From Tridacna crocea (Eukaryota; Mollusca; Bivalvia; Cardiida; Cardiidae): a stretch of 64,000 bases of DNA. The stretch covers positions 1,991,501 through 2,055,500 of the forward strand of contig OX031065.1 in NCBI GenBank assembly GCA_943736015.1. The letters run 5' to 3'. The notes beneath the pieces were generated by a model. The model saw only the letters and a list, made by a program, of their open reading frames with translations, did not search any database and was not told the DNA's origin. A program made the translations under genes and the position numbers. Positions 29,601-35,767 of the stretch are shown piece by piece (within the stretch, counting starts at the first letter, position 1; the number at the start of each line of letters is the position of its first letter).

Positions 29601-29860
29601 CTTTACGAGACAATACAGTTTTTGTTACAGAATTTTCATAATTGCGTGTAATATTTTAACTCATATTATTCATGTCATTTATTTAGATTCATTGATATAG
29701 AAATCCACAGTTGGACATTAAAGCGATTCTTGAAAATAAGCGGTAAGGAAGTCTATTCTGCGCAATGATGAAAATTTGATCCAAGTAAATTAATGCAACT
29801 AAATGAGTCTGTGCAACCTGACATGAGTCGAAACTTTTTCCCACCGGTCAATTTTTGCAT
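8452..29860 (-). CDS. HAUS4: HAUS augmin-like complex subunit 4, nine exons
   Basis: The spliced exons are 29860-29818 (tentative), 27981-27842, 22007-21871, 19244-19115, 18548-18443, 16944-16805, 12591-12461, 10379-10311 and 8632-8452. They give a 358-residue protein, close to the 363 I recall for human HAUS4. Every exon phase chains without a frame break. Diagnostic matches recalled from the human protein are NLTADDVERYPDFCSLL near the N terminus (human NLSKEDLLQNPYFSKLL), the segment LYDTYTVETVQSL (human LSDTYTVEKVEVH), and the C-terminal LGEDFNNIVSEFGKL with ENKQWALKKF (human ENKRWALQEF). The family is largely coiled coil and belongs to the octameric augmin complex, which recruits gamma-tubulin ring complex to spindle microtubules for branching nucleation. 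No residue looks damaging, so the gene appears intact. Introns hold more than twenty family A copies, SINEs, a family E element and a minisatellite. Confidence 0.92.
8690..8905 (-). repeat. SINE S2, tRNA-derived, diverged
   Basis: On the minus strand the head reads GTGGCTTGGTTGTAAAGTGC and GGGTTCAAGCTTTAC (A and B boxes). The body GGGCATGACAC...CCCTAGCCTA matches the S2 copies at 46.2 and 62.3 kb. It lies in the last HAUS4 intron. Confidence 0.65.
8940..9348. other. HAUS4 intron, nothing identified
   Basis: No repeat shared with the window and no exon-like segment with conserved HAUS4 sequence. Confidence 0.5.
9349..9577 (+). repeat. Family A2 MITE (variant hairpin), complete
   Basis: TTAA at both ends and the same GGAAAACATTGTGG stem base, but the upper stem is AAGGTGAAATTGCT with its inverse around a CATGACG loop. 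The arms outside the stem also differ from family A. Confidence 0.8.
9578..9810. other. HAUS4 intron, nothing identified
   Basis: AT-rich sequence with A-runs and no feature I can support. Confidence 0.5.
9811..9936 (+). repeat. Direct repeat, left copy, flanking a MITE
   Basis: Starts GTATCTGTTACATACATTTC and runs to GGTAAAGACTTAA. It recurs almost unchanged at 10157-10285 on the other side of the MITE. Confidence 0.85.
9931..10158 (-). repeat. Family A MITE, complete, between direct repeats
   Basis: TTAA-bounded with a near-perfect stem. The two flanks are copies of each other. Confidence 0.9.
10157..10285 (+). repeat. Direct repeat, right copy
   Basis: Second copy of the 125-bp segment at 9811. 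It ends 26 bases before the HAUS4 exon at 10311. Confidence 0.85.
10311..10379 (-). CDS. HAUS4: HAUS4 exon 8 (69 bases)
   Basis: Acceptor CCGGTTTACAG, donor AG then GTTTGC. It encodes LIELQILYDTYTVETVQSLR plus VV. Both flanking codons are split Arg codons. An earlier-looking GT in GGGTTG would break the frame, so the donor is placed at GTTTGC. Confidence 0.9.
10410..10490. repeat. SINE-tail-like fragment
   Basis: GAATGAATGAAAGAATGTTG and GGCGCATCGACAGCTTTGGTC recur near 20504 and 41866. Confidence 0.45.
10555..10705 (+). repeat. Two-copy direct repeat
   Basis: ATCGAGTTACAGGGCAATCC and ATATACTCAA...GTTTTAAATGATAAG occur twice, about 83 bases apart. Confidence 0.75.
10802..11549. mobile_element. 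Family F element: inverted termini built of 16-bp tandem repeats
   Basis: The left end is about five units of GGACAAAACCCCCCTA. The right end is the inverse array of units, from about 11440 to 11549. The middle is AT-rich, without coding capacity. GTA flanks both ends directly and may be the target duplication. I cannot assign a superfamily. It is a non-autonomous DNA element by structure, located in a HAUS4 intron. Confidence 0.65.
11570..11680. repeat. Family B fragment
   Basis: CATTCCGACATCTGTGCAAA and GCGCAGTCCGCACAGGCTAA match the left half of family B. Confidence 0.55.
11681..12284. other. HAUS4 intron, nothing major identified
   Basis: It contains a short two-copy direct repeat (GAAATTTCTTTTCAGTATAA at about 12168 and 12215). 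Otherwise no recognised feature. Confidence 0.5.
12285..12400. repeat. Family B-like diverged palindrome
   Basis: GTTTTGGATAAGTCTGTGC with GAGCAGACTTATCC, then TATGTCCAAATGCTCC and TGTTGCAGGC, follows family B layout at low similarity. Confidence 0.4.
12461..12591 (-). CDS. HAUS4: HAUS4 exon 7
   Basis: 43 codons plus two bases, from acceptor TTTTTATTGCAG to donor GTATGG. It encodes KLIESLKLLEKLF through WLFAKCDAMCLKI, matching the human QVLLRCLTLLQRLL...KCGAMILKL region in recalled sequence. Confidence 0.93.
12708..12922 (-). repeat. Family A MITE
   Basis: First of three chained copies. The short-arm end has lost TTAA (GGGTTGAC). Confidence 0.85.
12926..13153 (+). repeat. Family A MITE
   Basis: Second of the chain. 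It starts at a TTAA and shares its right TTAA with the next copy, which is in opposite orientation. Confidence 0.85.
13150..13340 (-). repeat. Family A MITE, short arm truncated
   Basis: Third of the chain, broken off after GGCTTCTTTC. Confidence 0.8.
13587..15574 (-). mobile_element. Family E Helentron-like element with about nine internal tandem units
   Basis: On the minus strand it starts AGCTCATCTTAGCAC (a short hairpin), continues GATCGCCCAATGTCCG, has repeated units of about 170 bp (GGTCACAAGTTTGAAC-type blocks), and ends in the palindrome AGGGCCAATGGCCCT just before CTTGTT. There is no visible target duplication. The 5' hairpin, central tandem repeats, 3' hairpin and T-rich target fit non-autonomous Helentrons (HINE, and the bivalve pearl type). 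No Rep/helicase coding is seen. Confidence 0.6.
15575..16199. other. HAUS4 intron, nothing identified
   Basis: No recognised repeat or exon between the family E element and the SINE. Confidence 0.5.
16203..16455 (-). repeat. SINE S1, tRNA-derived
   Basis: The minus strand reads a head with B box GGGTTCAATCCCTGG, body GGATTCATTCCTCTCC and GGAAAGCAGCCGGTGGC, and tail AACACCATACAATCAGTC. Confidence 0.75.
16460..16660. repeat. Diverged repeat with GACCTTGAGCTTGGACCT motif
   Basis: GACCTTG(A/G)(G/C)CTTGGACCTAC also occurs at about 13358, and a GACAGA/GATA-rich stretch follows at 16600. Confidence 0.35.
16805..16944 (-). CDS. HAUS4: HAUS4 exon 6
   Basis: Two bases plus 46 codons, GSKLMFAKSFQLPAIVE through FSLYYQ, between TTTCACACAG and GTAAAC. 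Coiled-coil region. Confidence 0.92.
16976..17040 (+). repeat. Family A fragment
   Basis: CCCGAGAAGAAGGCTTTTGA then AAACATGGTGG retains the short arm and stem base only. Confidence 0.5.
17378..17521 (+). repeat. Family A MITE, 5'-truncated
   Basis: Starts inside the left stem (AAAAGGAGAAAATGCTGGTAA), jumps to AAAATGTTTTCTACCC, and keeps the long arm. Confidence 0.75.
17755..18045 (+). repeat. SINE S1, tRNA-derived, near full length
   Basis: A box TAGTGGCTCAGTCAGTTG, B box GGGTTCGATCCCTG, then GGATTCATTCCTCTCC and GGAAAGCAGCCTGTGGCTTG. It ends TGTTGAAAACAGCATTAAA. Confidence 0.85.
18060..18283 (+). repeat. Family A MITE, complete
   Basis: TTAA-bounded, starting about 15 bases after the SINE. 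The hairpin tip is GCTGGTAAGCAGC. Confidence 0.9.
18443..18548 (-). CDS. HAUS4: HAUS4 exon 5
   Basis: 35 codons plus one base: HMESLQQVLIPEMEERLRRK and onward to ENSSS. Acceptor TATGTTTCAG, donor GTATGC. Confidence 0.92.
18571..18724. repeat. Family A-related short copy
   Basis: CCCTTTACCACACAACCCA at one end and CATGTGGTAAAAAGTTAA at the other: two short-arm-type ends around an eroded hairpin. Confidence 0.6.
18721..18830 (+). repeat. Family A fragment
   Basis: Shares TTAA with the previous copy. Short arm and part of the stem only. Confidence 0.55.
18831..18984 (-). repeat. Family A MITE with collapsed hairpin
   Basis: Long arm, then GTAGAAAACAATGTTTTCTA: the whole stem above the ACA/ACA base is gone, followed by a normal short arm. 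Confidence 0.85.
18986..19098 (+). repeat. Family A long arm only
   Basis: TTTTCTACCCTTTCAAAG to CCAGTCCAAAATGTTGTCTG. It ends 17 bases beyond the HAUS4 donor side of the exon at 19115. Confidence 0.7.
19115..19244 (-). CDS. HAUS4: HAUS4 exon 4
   Basis: One base plus 43 codons: ILQQCLTRAEVWDYLDFSPD to VRK. A second open frame (MSDKSRSLGLLG...) crosses the same bases, but only the ILQQ frame joins both neighbouring exons without a stop. Confidence 0.9.
19245..19616. other. HAUS4 intron, nothing identified
   Basis: AT-rich, no recognised repeat. Confidence 0.5.
19617..19670 (-). repeat. Family A long-arm end fragment
   Basis: TTTAACTCCATATCAAATGA then AATTGTAGACTAGCC. Confidence 0.55.
19798..20026 (-). 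repeat. Family A MITE, complete
   Basis: TTAA on both sides. Arm variant shared only with the copy at 20271. Confidence 0.85.
20271..20498 (-). repeat. Family A MITE, complete
   Basis: Duplicate of the copy at 19798. The end TTAAs are mutated (TAGCTC and GAGTAAA). Confidence 0.85.
20504..20580. repeat. SINE-tail-like fragment
   Basis: AATAAAGTTCTTTGGCGCC and TTGACAGCTTTGGTCATTAA match the fragment at 10410. Confidence 0.45.
20612..20812 (+). repeat. Family A MITE, diverged
   Basis: Hairpin recognisable with mismatches (AAAAGGCAGGCAACCAGC). Long-arm end CGTTTGGTAAAGAG. Confidence 0.75.
20848..21067 (-). repeat. Family A MITE
   Basis: Complete hairpin. The long arm lacks the usual GGTCCAAATTGAA block (GACTTGACAGCAC). 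Confidence 0.85.
21270..21373 (-). repeat. Family A fragment
   Basis: TTAACCAAAGTAAGGCAAAA, then the right stem and short arm (TTTTCAAAAGCCCTTCTCCC). Confidence 0.5.
21374..21729. other. HAUS4 intron, nothing identified
   Basis: No shared repeat and no exon-like conservation. Confidence 0.5.
21730..21840 (+). repeat. Family A long-arm fragment
   Basis: TTCTACCCTACCAGCC to ATTTGTTTGGTAAGGAG. Confidence 0.55.
21871..22007 (-). CDS. HAUS4: HAUS4 exon 3
   Basis: 45 codons plus two bases: AEEVLRREKHGWLLNHILFT and onward to RDQQV. The acceptor is ATTTATTTCAG. The donor is placed at TTTT then GTGAAA rather than ACAG then GTTTTG. Only the former gives the phase needed to join ILQQ (codon TT+C = Phe). 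Confidence 0.88.
22035..22235. repeat. Family C palindromic repeat, two tandem copies
   Basis: AAGTATCGACCAAGGTCAGC and its inverse ACTGACCTTGGTTGAAA occur twice, about 110 bases apart, centred on TGCAGTCTGCATA. Confidence 0.8.
22400..22624 (-). repeat. Family A MITE
   Basis: TTAA-bounded. First of three chained copies in the same orientation. Confidence 0.85.
22621..22832 (-). repeat. Family A MITE
   Basis: Shares TTAA with the previous copy. The first bases of its long arm are deleted (TTAACTCTTTCTGAACTGG). Confidence 0.8.
22833..23050 (-). repeat. Family A MITE, degenerate
   Basis: Third of the chain. The right hairpin arm is shortened. Confidence 0.6.
23051..23345. other. HAUS4 intron, short inverted repeat only
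   Basis: CCTATGTTGTGGGTA (near 23166) and TACCCACAACATAGG (near 23212) form a 15-base inverted repeat with a 30-base spacer. Nothing else seen. Confidence 0.5.
23994..24539 (+). repeat. Family G TTAA element, single form
   Basis: TTAA-bounded, starting AGGTGGGTATTTAGAATTTT and ending AAATCTGAAGGGCCACCC. It is the same as the right-hand half of the paired insertion at 51996-52877. Confidence 0.8.
24668..24896 (-). repeat. Family A MITE, complete
   Basis: TTAA-bounded. It sits just inside the right CTCGGCC-type end. Confidence 0.9.
25010..26475. repeat. Minisatellite, 19 units of about 70-85 bp
   Basis: Unit: GCAGGATGACCTGGGCAGCA, then ACCTTTTGCTTTTGC, TAAATTTACTGTATATCCAG and GGACCATTTTACCCTCACA. 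Length variants come from a duplicated AAATTTACTGTA block and from loss of the TTTTGC block. I counted nineteen GATGACC-type starts. It lies in HAUS4 intron 2. Confidence 0.92.
26490..27265. repeat. Tandem repeat, about five units of 155 bp
   Basis: Each unit carries TTTTGGTCAGATTTC, CAGAGTTTGTTTATCTTATC, AACCCTATTGATTTTGAAAA and TATGGGAAAAGTAGCCATTT. Similarity decays toward the right. Confidence 0.85.
27328..27348 (+). mobile_element. Helitron-type 3' terminus
   Basis: The palindrome AGGCCCTTCAGGGCCT is followed by TCTAG and then TT. A short GC hairpin a few bases before CTAG, inserted before T, is the Helitron 3' signature. The preceding tandem arrays may be the body of the element. I could not fix a 5' TC end. 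Confidence 0.45.
27660..27725. repeat. Short CTGCC-rich tandem repeat
   Basis: CCTGCCTCCCTGCCC and a TTTTCC spacer occur about 2.5 times. Confidence 0.7.
27842..27981 (-). CDS. HAUS4: HAUS4 exon 2
   Basis: Two bases plus 46 codons: NSQLPYLNLTADDVERYPDF to YKDLRQ, between ATTTTCAG and GTAATA. It is the most N-terminal part with clear family similarity. Confidence 0.92.
28060..28735. other. HAUS4 intron 1, nothing identified
   Basis: AT-rich, no repeat shared with the window. Confidence 0.5.
28739..29155 (+). repeat. Family A MITE split by an insertion
   Basis: The short arm stops at AATAAAGCCTTTACAC and resumes at about 28978 (CAGCCTTTTGAAAAC). Roughly 190 bases of unrelated sequence lie between. 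Outer TTAAs are present. The hairpin tip is GCTGTTTAACAGC. Confidence 0.8.
29156..29817. other. Repeat-free stretch near the HAUS4 5' end
   Basis: No recognised repeats, which is unusual for this window and fits a 5' intronic or promoter-proximal region. Confidence 0.4.
29818..29860 (-). CDS. HAUS4: HAUS4 exon 1 (tentative)
   Basis: ATG then QKLTGGKKFRLMS, ending in phase 1 at TCAG then GTTGCA. This joins exon 2 as Val-Asn-Ser-Gln and gives a total length close to the family. A later in-frame ATG (second Met) would also work. There is no sequence similarity to confirm it. Confidence 0.4.
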
Positions 29861-29935
29861 CTTTCAAAATCCTTCACAACTCTACCCAAATCTTTACGTA
29901 ATCTGTTCTAAATCTTACCATTTTTAGCTCATCTG

Positions 29936-30376
29936 AGCACGAAGTGCTCAAGGTGCGCTTCTGTGATCGCCCAATGTCCGTCGTCCGTCGTCCACAATTT
30001 CTTTAACTCATTACCAAACGATAAAATTTTAGGTTTGTCCAAATCGAAAGCATTTGCAGACAACAAAATAAAATTGACTGAAAATTTGAATTTTTGTCTT
30101 GTGAAGAGTAGAAAATATCGTGGAAAAATGAGAAAATGCTGGTTACCAGCATTTTCTCCTTTTCCCACAGTGTTTTCTAAAGGCTTCTTTCTCGGGGGCG
30201 TCAAAAGTAGGGAATCACTCACTTGTGTGGTAATGGGTTAAACATCTTCTCCTTTTAAACCACTGGGTCAATCTTGTTGAAACTTAGCAGGGATGTTCCT
30301 TGGATGAAGCTCTACCAAAGTTGTTCAAGAGATCGAATTCCACCCATAACTCTGCTTGCCATGGCAACCAAAAGGA
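29936..30376 (+). mobile_element. Family E element, 5' part, carrying a family A insertion
   Basis: AGCTCATCTGAGCACGAAGT hairpin, GATCGCCCAATGTCCGTCGT, CCACAATTTCTT, then the MITE, then AAACATCTTCTCC. It ends at TTGCCATGGCAACC, where an opposite-orientation copy begins. Confidence 0.7.
30003..30241 (-). repeat. Family A MITE, complete, nested in family E
   Basis: Uninterrupted versions of the target (TTTCTTTAAACATCTTCTCC) are at about 56151 and 60369. Here the TTAA is doubled around the MITE. Confidence 0.95.
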
Positions 30377-31030
30377 AACAAGAGGACCACTGGCCCTGGA
30401 ACGCTCACCTTAGACTATAGCTTATGAATGAAATTCAATTCTTTGAACAACTTTGGTAGCTTCACCAAAGGAACATATCCCTGCCAAGTTTCATTAAAAT
30501 TGGCCAGTGCCTTAGGAGAAGATGTTTAAAGAAATTCTTGACGGACGCTGGACGACAGATGACAGACGCGATCACAATAACTCACCTTTAGCACTTTGTG
30601 TAAAGGTGAGCTACCAAATATCAAAGCTCTACGCTTTCCAGTTTCAAAGACGAATTTTAAATTTTCCTTCTTTGTCCTATGATCGAACTTGTGATCCCTC
30701 GGGCTGGGCCAGTTTTGACCAAAGCAGCATCCTTGGAACAAACTTGGTAGAGGTCCACTCAAAGATGCTACATATCAAATATCAAAGCTCTACACCTTCC
30801 CGTTTAAGAGAAAAAGAAATTTAAGATTTTCCTTCTTTGTTCCTATGTTCCAACCTGTGACCTCTGGGGCAGGGCTAGTTTTGACTCCATGGAAATCATA
30901 TGACCAAACTTGGTAGAGGTCCATTAGAAGATTCTGCGTACCAAATATCAAAGCTCTGCCCATCAGGTTTCAGAGAAGAAGATTTTTAAAGTTTTCCTTC
31001 TTTGTTCCTATGTTCGAACCTGTGACCCAC
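30377..31030 (-). mobile_element. Family E element, minus orientation, composite
   Basis: AACAAGAGGACCACTGGCCC is the inverse of the 3' hairpin end. The 5' AGCTCACC end lies at 30612, and further family E tandem units continue to about 31030. Confidence 0.6.
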
Positions 31031-31393
31031 TGTTACCCCCTTGTTTCAAGCTGTAGTTACGAGGTTTTTGAAGTACACCGACGAAAAGTGACCTATAAAG
31101 CGGACTGTGTTGAATAAATAAGACCATGAGCCTTTGAAGCTCCATTGGTCTATCACGGATTACTTTACATTTTCTCGGTCGACCATATTAGTGCATCGCT
31201 TGTATATTGAAAACGCTATAGGACACCAAAAATACTTTGGTTCTCCATTACCATAAGGGTGTACTGTAATATCCGGCCAAAACGCAGTCTCACTTGACTG
31301 GTGATCGACGTTTGTGGGGATCGAGACTCGAATCGTTGTCTGCGCATTTCATATTTTTCGAAGATTCGACCTGTCTTATATGACGTATCATTC
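31031..31393. other. No feature recognised
   Basis: Unique-looking sequence between family E and the long duplicated repeat. Confidence 0.5.
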
Positions 31394-33011
31394 CCCCAAT
31401 ATTGAGGGATTGTAGTAATACTTGCTCTAAAGTAGCAATGGAGGAAATGGCTTTTATCAATACGTTTGAGGAAAAATTAGGCCTGTTTTAGCTCCACATT
31501 TCTCTAAACTGCTGATCATAGCTAAATGAATCGCTCCAGGTAGCGTTTTATTGAGTAAACGTTTATTCAAGTTTCAAATTCAAAGTAACGGCTGTCGTCT
31601 AGAAAAGTAGTCTGGTTCTGTACCCAGGATGCCCAAATTAGATAGATGTGTATTTGTAGGATGCCATCTAGCGGGAGATAATAAGACTCGAATTTCCTTG
31701 GGTTGTATTCACTGTCTGTTTTTAAATGCGATTTTTTAGGTCAGTATTATGTTTGTAATCTCACGCATTTTTTTCGTCCGTACATTCTACCATAGTAAAT
31801 TATGTTCAATTGTCAGCTGTTAACGTTTCAAGGTGTCGATAATAACAGAGAAAAACAGATTTCCAGTCAGATTTGTCTCCCTTTTCATTGACATTATCTT
31901 GCTGCAAACACAAACATGTAGCCTGGCTTGTGTACTAATGTAACTACCACAACTCCTTTGGGAGATGTATAAATAAAGAAAAACAGATATTACCGGATCT
32001 GTTTGCTTTTTTCTGATTCCTAGTTTTTAAAGAACACCTTCAACGGTATTTCAGAATTGACATTACGTGTACATGTTTACTCTATTTTCTTACAAAACAT
32101 TTAAAGGAATCTGTTTTCAGAGCCATTGTTCTTTACAAAAATACCCATTGGCAAGGGATAGATTGCTGATGTATTTAAACCGAAGAAAATATGTATGTCA
32201 CTAGTTTGATAATGGTACAGCATCCAGGTTACCATGTGTTTAATATGATAATTCGTATTAAAGGGACCTCTTAAGTTTACGTGCCCTAAGTTTTTTTTAA
32301 GATCTTCTTGAAAAACAAAAATTTATACAAAAAAAAAAATAAAATAAATAATTTTCTCCTCAGAAACGTACTGTACGGCTACATTCAGTAATTGTCTTTT
32401 CTTTTTTTTTTTCATTTAAATAATGGGATGTATTTGCTAAAACTGGTAATTCTGTCTATTTTTATCACGTGAGGTATGACGTCATCACACTGATTTGAAT
32501 ACGAACCGATGTTGCTGATCATGTGACATTTTCACAAGTCGTTGAAAGGCACTGGCGCGGAATTTAAAGATATTTAAAGACGCTACATAGGCCATTAAGG
32601 CAAAAACATTAACAATATTTTCTTATCTTTTACTTTTGTCTTTCTTCATTACAGATATTTTTTCCAGCTACCGGTCTACACCCACTCAACTCAGACACAT
32701 TTTTCCCAAGTTTGACGAGACTATAACTATTAAATTGTTCTCTGTTTACCATTGCTTAACCAAATAAGCAAGGCACTGTAATATTCGGTGGTGAGGACTA
32801 GATGCTTGATTTTGGTCGTTGTGCCTAACGGCAGTAGCGACAGTTCTTCACAGAAATATCATTTTTGTCAGTTTAATTTGTATAAAATGGCACTCATATA
32901 GATCTACACCCTTTTTTTCTTCTTGGGACTACCACAGCAAAGTATATTGAATTGGAGGTTTGAACAGCTATCGTGGCAGGAAAGAAGACATTTCATTGGT
33001 CAGTATTGTTT

Positions 33012-33202
33012 TTAACTCTTTACCAAACAATCCCAACTTTTAACCTTCGGTAAAAAAGCCTTTTGAAAACATTGTGCGAACAGGAGAAAATACTGATAAC
33101 CAGCATTTTCTCCGTTTCCCACCATGCTTTTTCTACCCTTCCCAGATCAAATTTCAATTTTTCAGTCACATTTATTTTGTTGTCTGCAAATGCTTTCAAT
33201 TT
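33012..33202 (+). repeat. Family A MITE, long arm truncated, in the long repeat
   Basis: Starts at TTAA and stops at CTTTCAATTTC exactly as in the copy at 53290, so it predates the duplication. Confidence 0.85.
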
Positions 33203-33269
33203 CAAAAGCACCGTTGCCAAAAACTACGTGTGATAGAGTAGCAAATAAAAGTCCGAGTCGCACTCTGGC

Positions 33270-33400
33270 ATCTCCACGATGCCTTATACCGAGCAATTTG
33301 TCTCCACGATGCCTTATACCGAGCAATTTGTCTCCGCGTTGCCTTATACCGAGCAATTTGTCTCCGCGATGCCTTATACCGAGCCTTATACCGAGCAATG
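33270..33400. repeat. 30-bp minisatellite, about four units
   Basis: Unit TCTCCACGATGCCTTATACC plus GAGCAATTTG. The ten-codon period keeps several frames open on both strands. Confidence 0.9.
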
Positions 33401-33537
33401 TATCCCATAATTATAGATCCATAGCATACATTTGGTCCAAAAATTGATTGTCCCAGATCTGGGCTCTTGGTCGTGCAGAAAATTTACAAACAGCCAAAAG
33501 CTTCGACACATTACCTGTAAGCCTGATCAGATTGTAC

Positions 33538-33948
33538 CATCTTCGCAAGCCAAGACTGACGATTCACTACATAAATCTCTCTTGGCGGATCGAGCTTTTT
33601 TTTACATTCACCCAATAACCTTTTTATTTATTGGATGCAGCCAGCTCTAGCTGCAACGAATGAAATCACTCGTAGCATTTCATCTTTGATAAAAATAGAA
33701 CAAGGTCTCTACCTTTCGAATAGAAGGTAAACATGGAAACCCACGTGGATGTCTGCTTATCGCTTCATGTGTATTCGTAAGCGGTTTGTAAAACGATGTT
33801 TCATTTGCTTTTAGAAATATGATGTAGAGGGGGTAATAACCAGCATCCAATAGAGGGCGCATCGCAGGAATCTCGAAATCGGTCTCAATCAGCCAAGGTA
33901 AGAACCACGTCATGCACGTAGTGATCGTAAACTTGGCTTGCGAAGATG
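33538..33948. mobile_element. 411-bp non-autonomous element with 8-bp target duplication (hAT-like)
   Basis: The ends are inverse copies of CATCTTCGCAAGCCAAG. It is flanked by GATTGTAC on both sides (33530-33537 and 33949-33956). The partner long repeat has a single GATTGTAC at about 54013 and no insertion. An 8-bp duplication fits hAT, though the terminal bases are not the common CAG. No coding capacity. Confidence 0.85.
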
Positions 33949-34136
33949 GATTGTACAGGCTATCAGGGGTGAACAGTCCTTGGATATGCATTAAGGTCTC
34001 TTTTTACAGAGCATGGGTAATTTGGAAGAAACAAATACAATGTACGCTGTGTATATTTATAGATACTTTATCATCTCATTTACTTCTGCTAACGAACAAT
34101 GTTTTTTCGACGTAGCTGTCTTTGCTGACTTTTGAA

Positions 34137-34292
34137 TTGTTCAGATCAAAAGCACTGGCAGACAACATATTGCACAAATAGTAAAATCAGTCTTCAAAAG
34201 GGTAGAAAAGATTGTGGAAAAAAGAGAGATGCTGATAACCAGCATTTTCTCCTTTTTCCACAATGTTTTCAGAAACCTTTTTCTTTACAGTC
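34137..34292 (-). repeat. Family A MITE, long arm truncated
   Basis: GTTCAGATCAAAAGCACTGG to TTTTCAGAAACCTTTTTC. Confidence 0.7.
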
Positions 34293-34301
34293 ATTACATA
34301 T

Positions 34302-34520
34302 TTAACCCTTTACCCCATAAGGCATTTCTATGGTATCTCTAATTGACCCTAAATAACAACAAGGATGGAGCCGTTTCTTATGTGTGCATGATACCTTTTG
34401 ATAGCATAGAAAACATTGTGATAAACATTGTCATGAGCAATTTCACCTTTTGCCACAATGTTTTCCAAAGGCTGCTACAAGCAATGCGTAGAAATGAGTA
34501 TCTATGGAGTAAAGGGTTAA
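34302..34520 (-). repeat. Family A2 MITE (variant hairpin)
   Basis: TTAA-bounded. Carries GTCATGAGCAATTTCACC and the outer arms seen in the copy at 9349. The left stem is shortened. Confidence 0.75.
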
Positions 34521-34687
34521 AGGATTTTATGGTAAAGGATTAGCCGTGTACCAAACCTTCCCTCATTTAACTGCAACATGACGGAAATAATGTAAAATAT
34601 GGCTAAGATTTCCATCAAACTTTCTCTCTGGTTGCCAGGGAAAGAACCCAAAAATTGCACGCATTTTTGGAGATAGAGCACAGGTTT

Positions 34688-35250
34688 ATACCCCCGCAAA
34701 ACGAATGTTTGCAGGGATATACTTGAATCAACCTATCTGTCTGTTTGTCTGTCCATCCATTTGTGTGTCTGTCCATCTGTCCGTTTGTCTGTGTACAAAA
34801 TACTAGTAATTTTGTGTTGCGAACTCCTCCTACAGTTTACCTTCAATTGTATTAAAACTTTGCTTTTATACTGATCATTATATTGAAAATTTGCAAGACA
34901 CAATTTTCAAGTGTCAACTCTTCCTTGTTGAGCAATTATCCCCCCTCAACTTGACAATTTTTTCTGTCAAAGCAATGGCAAGTGTTTTAACCCATTCCAA
35001 ATCAATCCCTGATGGTTTCTACGACCCTGAGATAGAAGCCTTTTGAAAACATTCGGGGTAAAGGAGAAAATGCTGGTTACCAGCATTTTCTCCTTTTCCC
35101 ACAATGTTTTCTACCCTACTGGAAACAAACTTCAATTTTGGAGGTACCTTTATTTTGTCGTCTGCAAGTGCTTTCAATTTGGACCAGTTTAAAAGTTTGT
35201 TGTGTGGTAAAGTGTTAAATTACATTCTGTGACAGCTCTAATTTTCTATT
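34688..35250 (+). repeat. Family H repeat interrupted by a family A copy
   Basis: TATACCCCCGCAAAACGAAT start, GTCTGTCC-rich part, TACAAAATACTAGTAATTTT, and end TGTGACAGCTCTAATTT after the MITE. Related copies are at 38908 and 41200. Confidence 0.75.
34987..35218 (+). repeat. Family A MITE, complete, nested in family H
   Basis: Doubled TTAA. The family H copy at 38908 has a single TTAA at the same place (GGGGTATTAAGTCACATTTA). Confidence 0.92.
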
Positions 35251-35264
35251 AGTCAACTCTTAGG

Positions 35265-35370
35265 CTGTTAAGCGCAAAACATTGACCTTTTGCAGGCAAT
35301 GTAGATAAAGATCAGACTGCACAGATTGTGCACACTGATCTTTGATCTATGCTTTCTGATAAGGAGATAT
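35265..35370. repeat. Family D palindrome
   Basis: GATAAAGATCAGACTGCACA and TGTGCACACTGATCTTTGAT are near-inverse. Confidence 0.7.
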
Positions 35371-35460
35371 TATCCCTCAAAATAAGACCTTTGAAATAGC
35401 AAAATGTGGGGGTTTACTATTGGATCAGAAGTTGATTTCACTTGTTTTGCAGGATGAGGA

Positions 35461-35689
35461 TTACCCCTTTACCACACAATGACGACTTTTGATGACCCTG
35501 AAAGAGAAAGCTTTAGAAAACATTGTGGGAAAAGGAGAAAATGCTGTTAAACAGCATTTTCTCCTTTTCCCACAATGTTTTCTACCCTTCCTATAGAAAA
35601 TTTTAACTTTTCATTAACATTAATTTTGTCGTCTGCAAATGCTGCGAATTTGGACCAGTCCAAATATTTGTCTTTTGGTAAAGACTTAA
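35461..35689 (+). repeat. Family A MITE, complete
   Basis: Hairpin tip GCTGTTAAACAGC, changed symmetrically from GCTGGTAACCAGC. The left TTAA is mutated. Confidence 0.88.
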
Positions 35690-35767
35690 TACCAAAATGG
35701 GAACCCTTGTCAAAAAGTGGTGGTGTTAGTCGGGCTGTTGTCAGCAGTCACGGACTGTAACTCTTTA

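Larger units (their letters stand above)
31394..34130 (+). repeat. Long repeat, copy 1 (partner at 50824-54187)
   Basis: Collinear with copy 2 from CCCAATATTGAGGGATTGTA to TTTTTTCGACGTAGC. It shares an embedded truncated family A copy and the 30-bp minisatellite. It lacks the family G pair present in copy 2 and has a private 411-bp insertion at 33538. No coding sequence was recognised. Confidence 0.9.
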
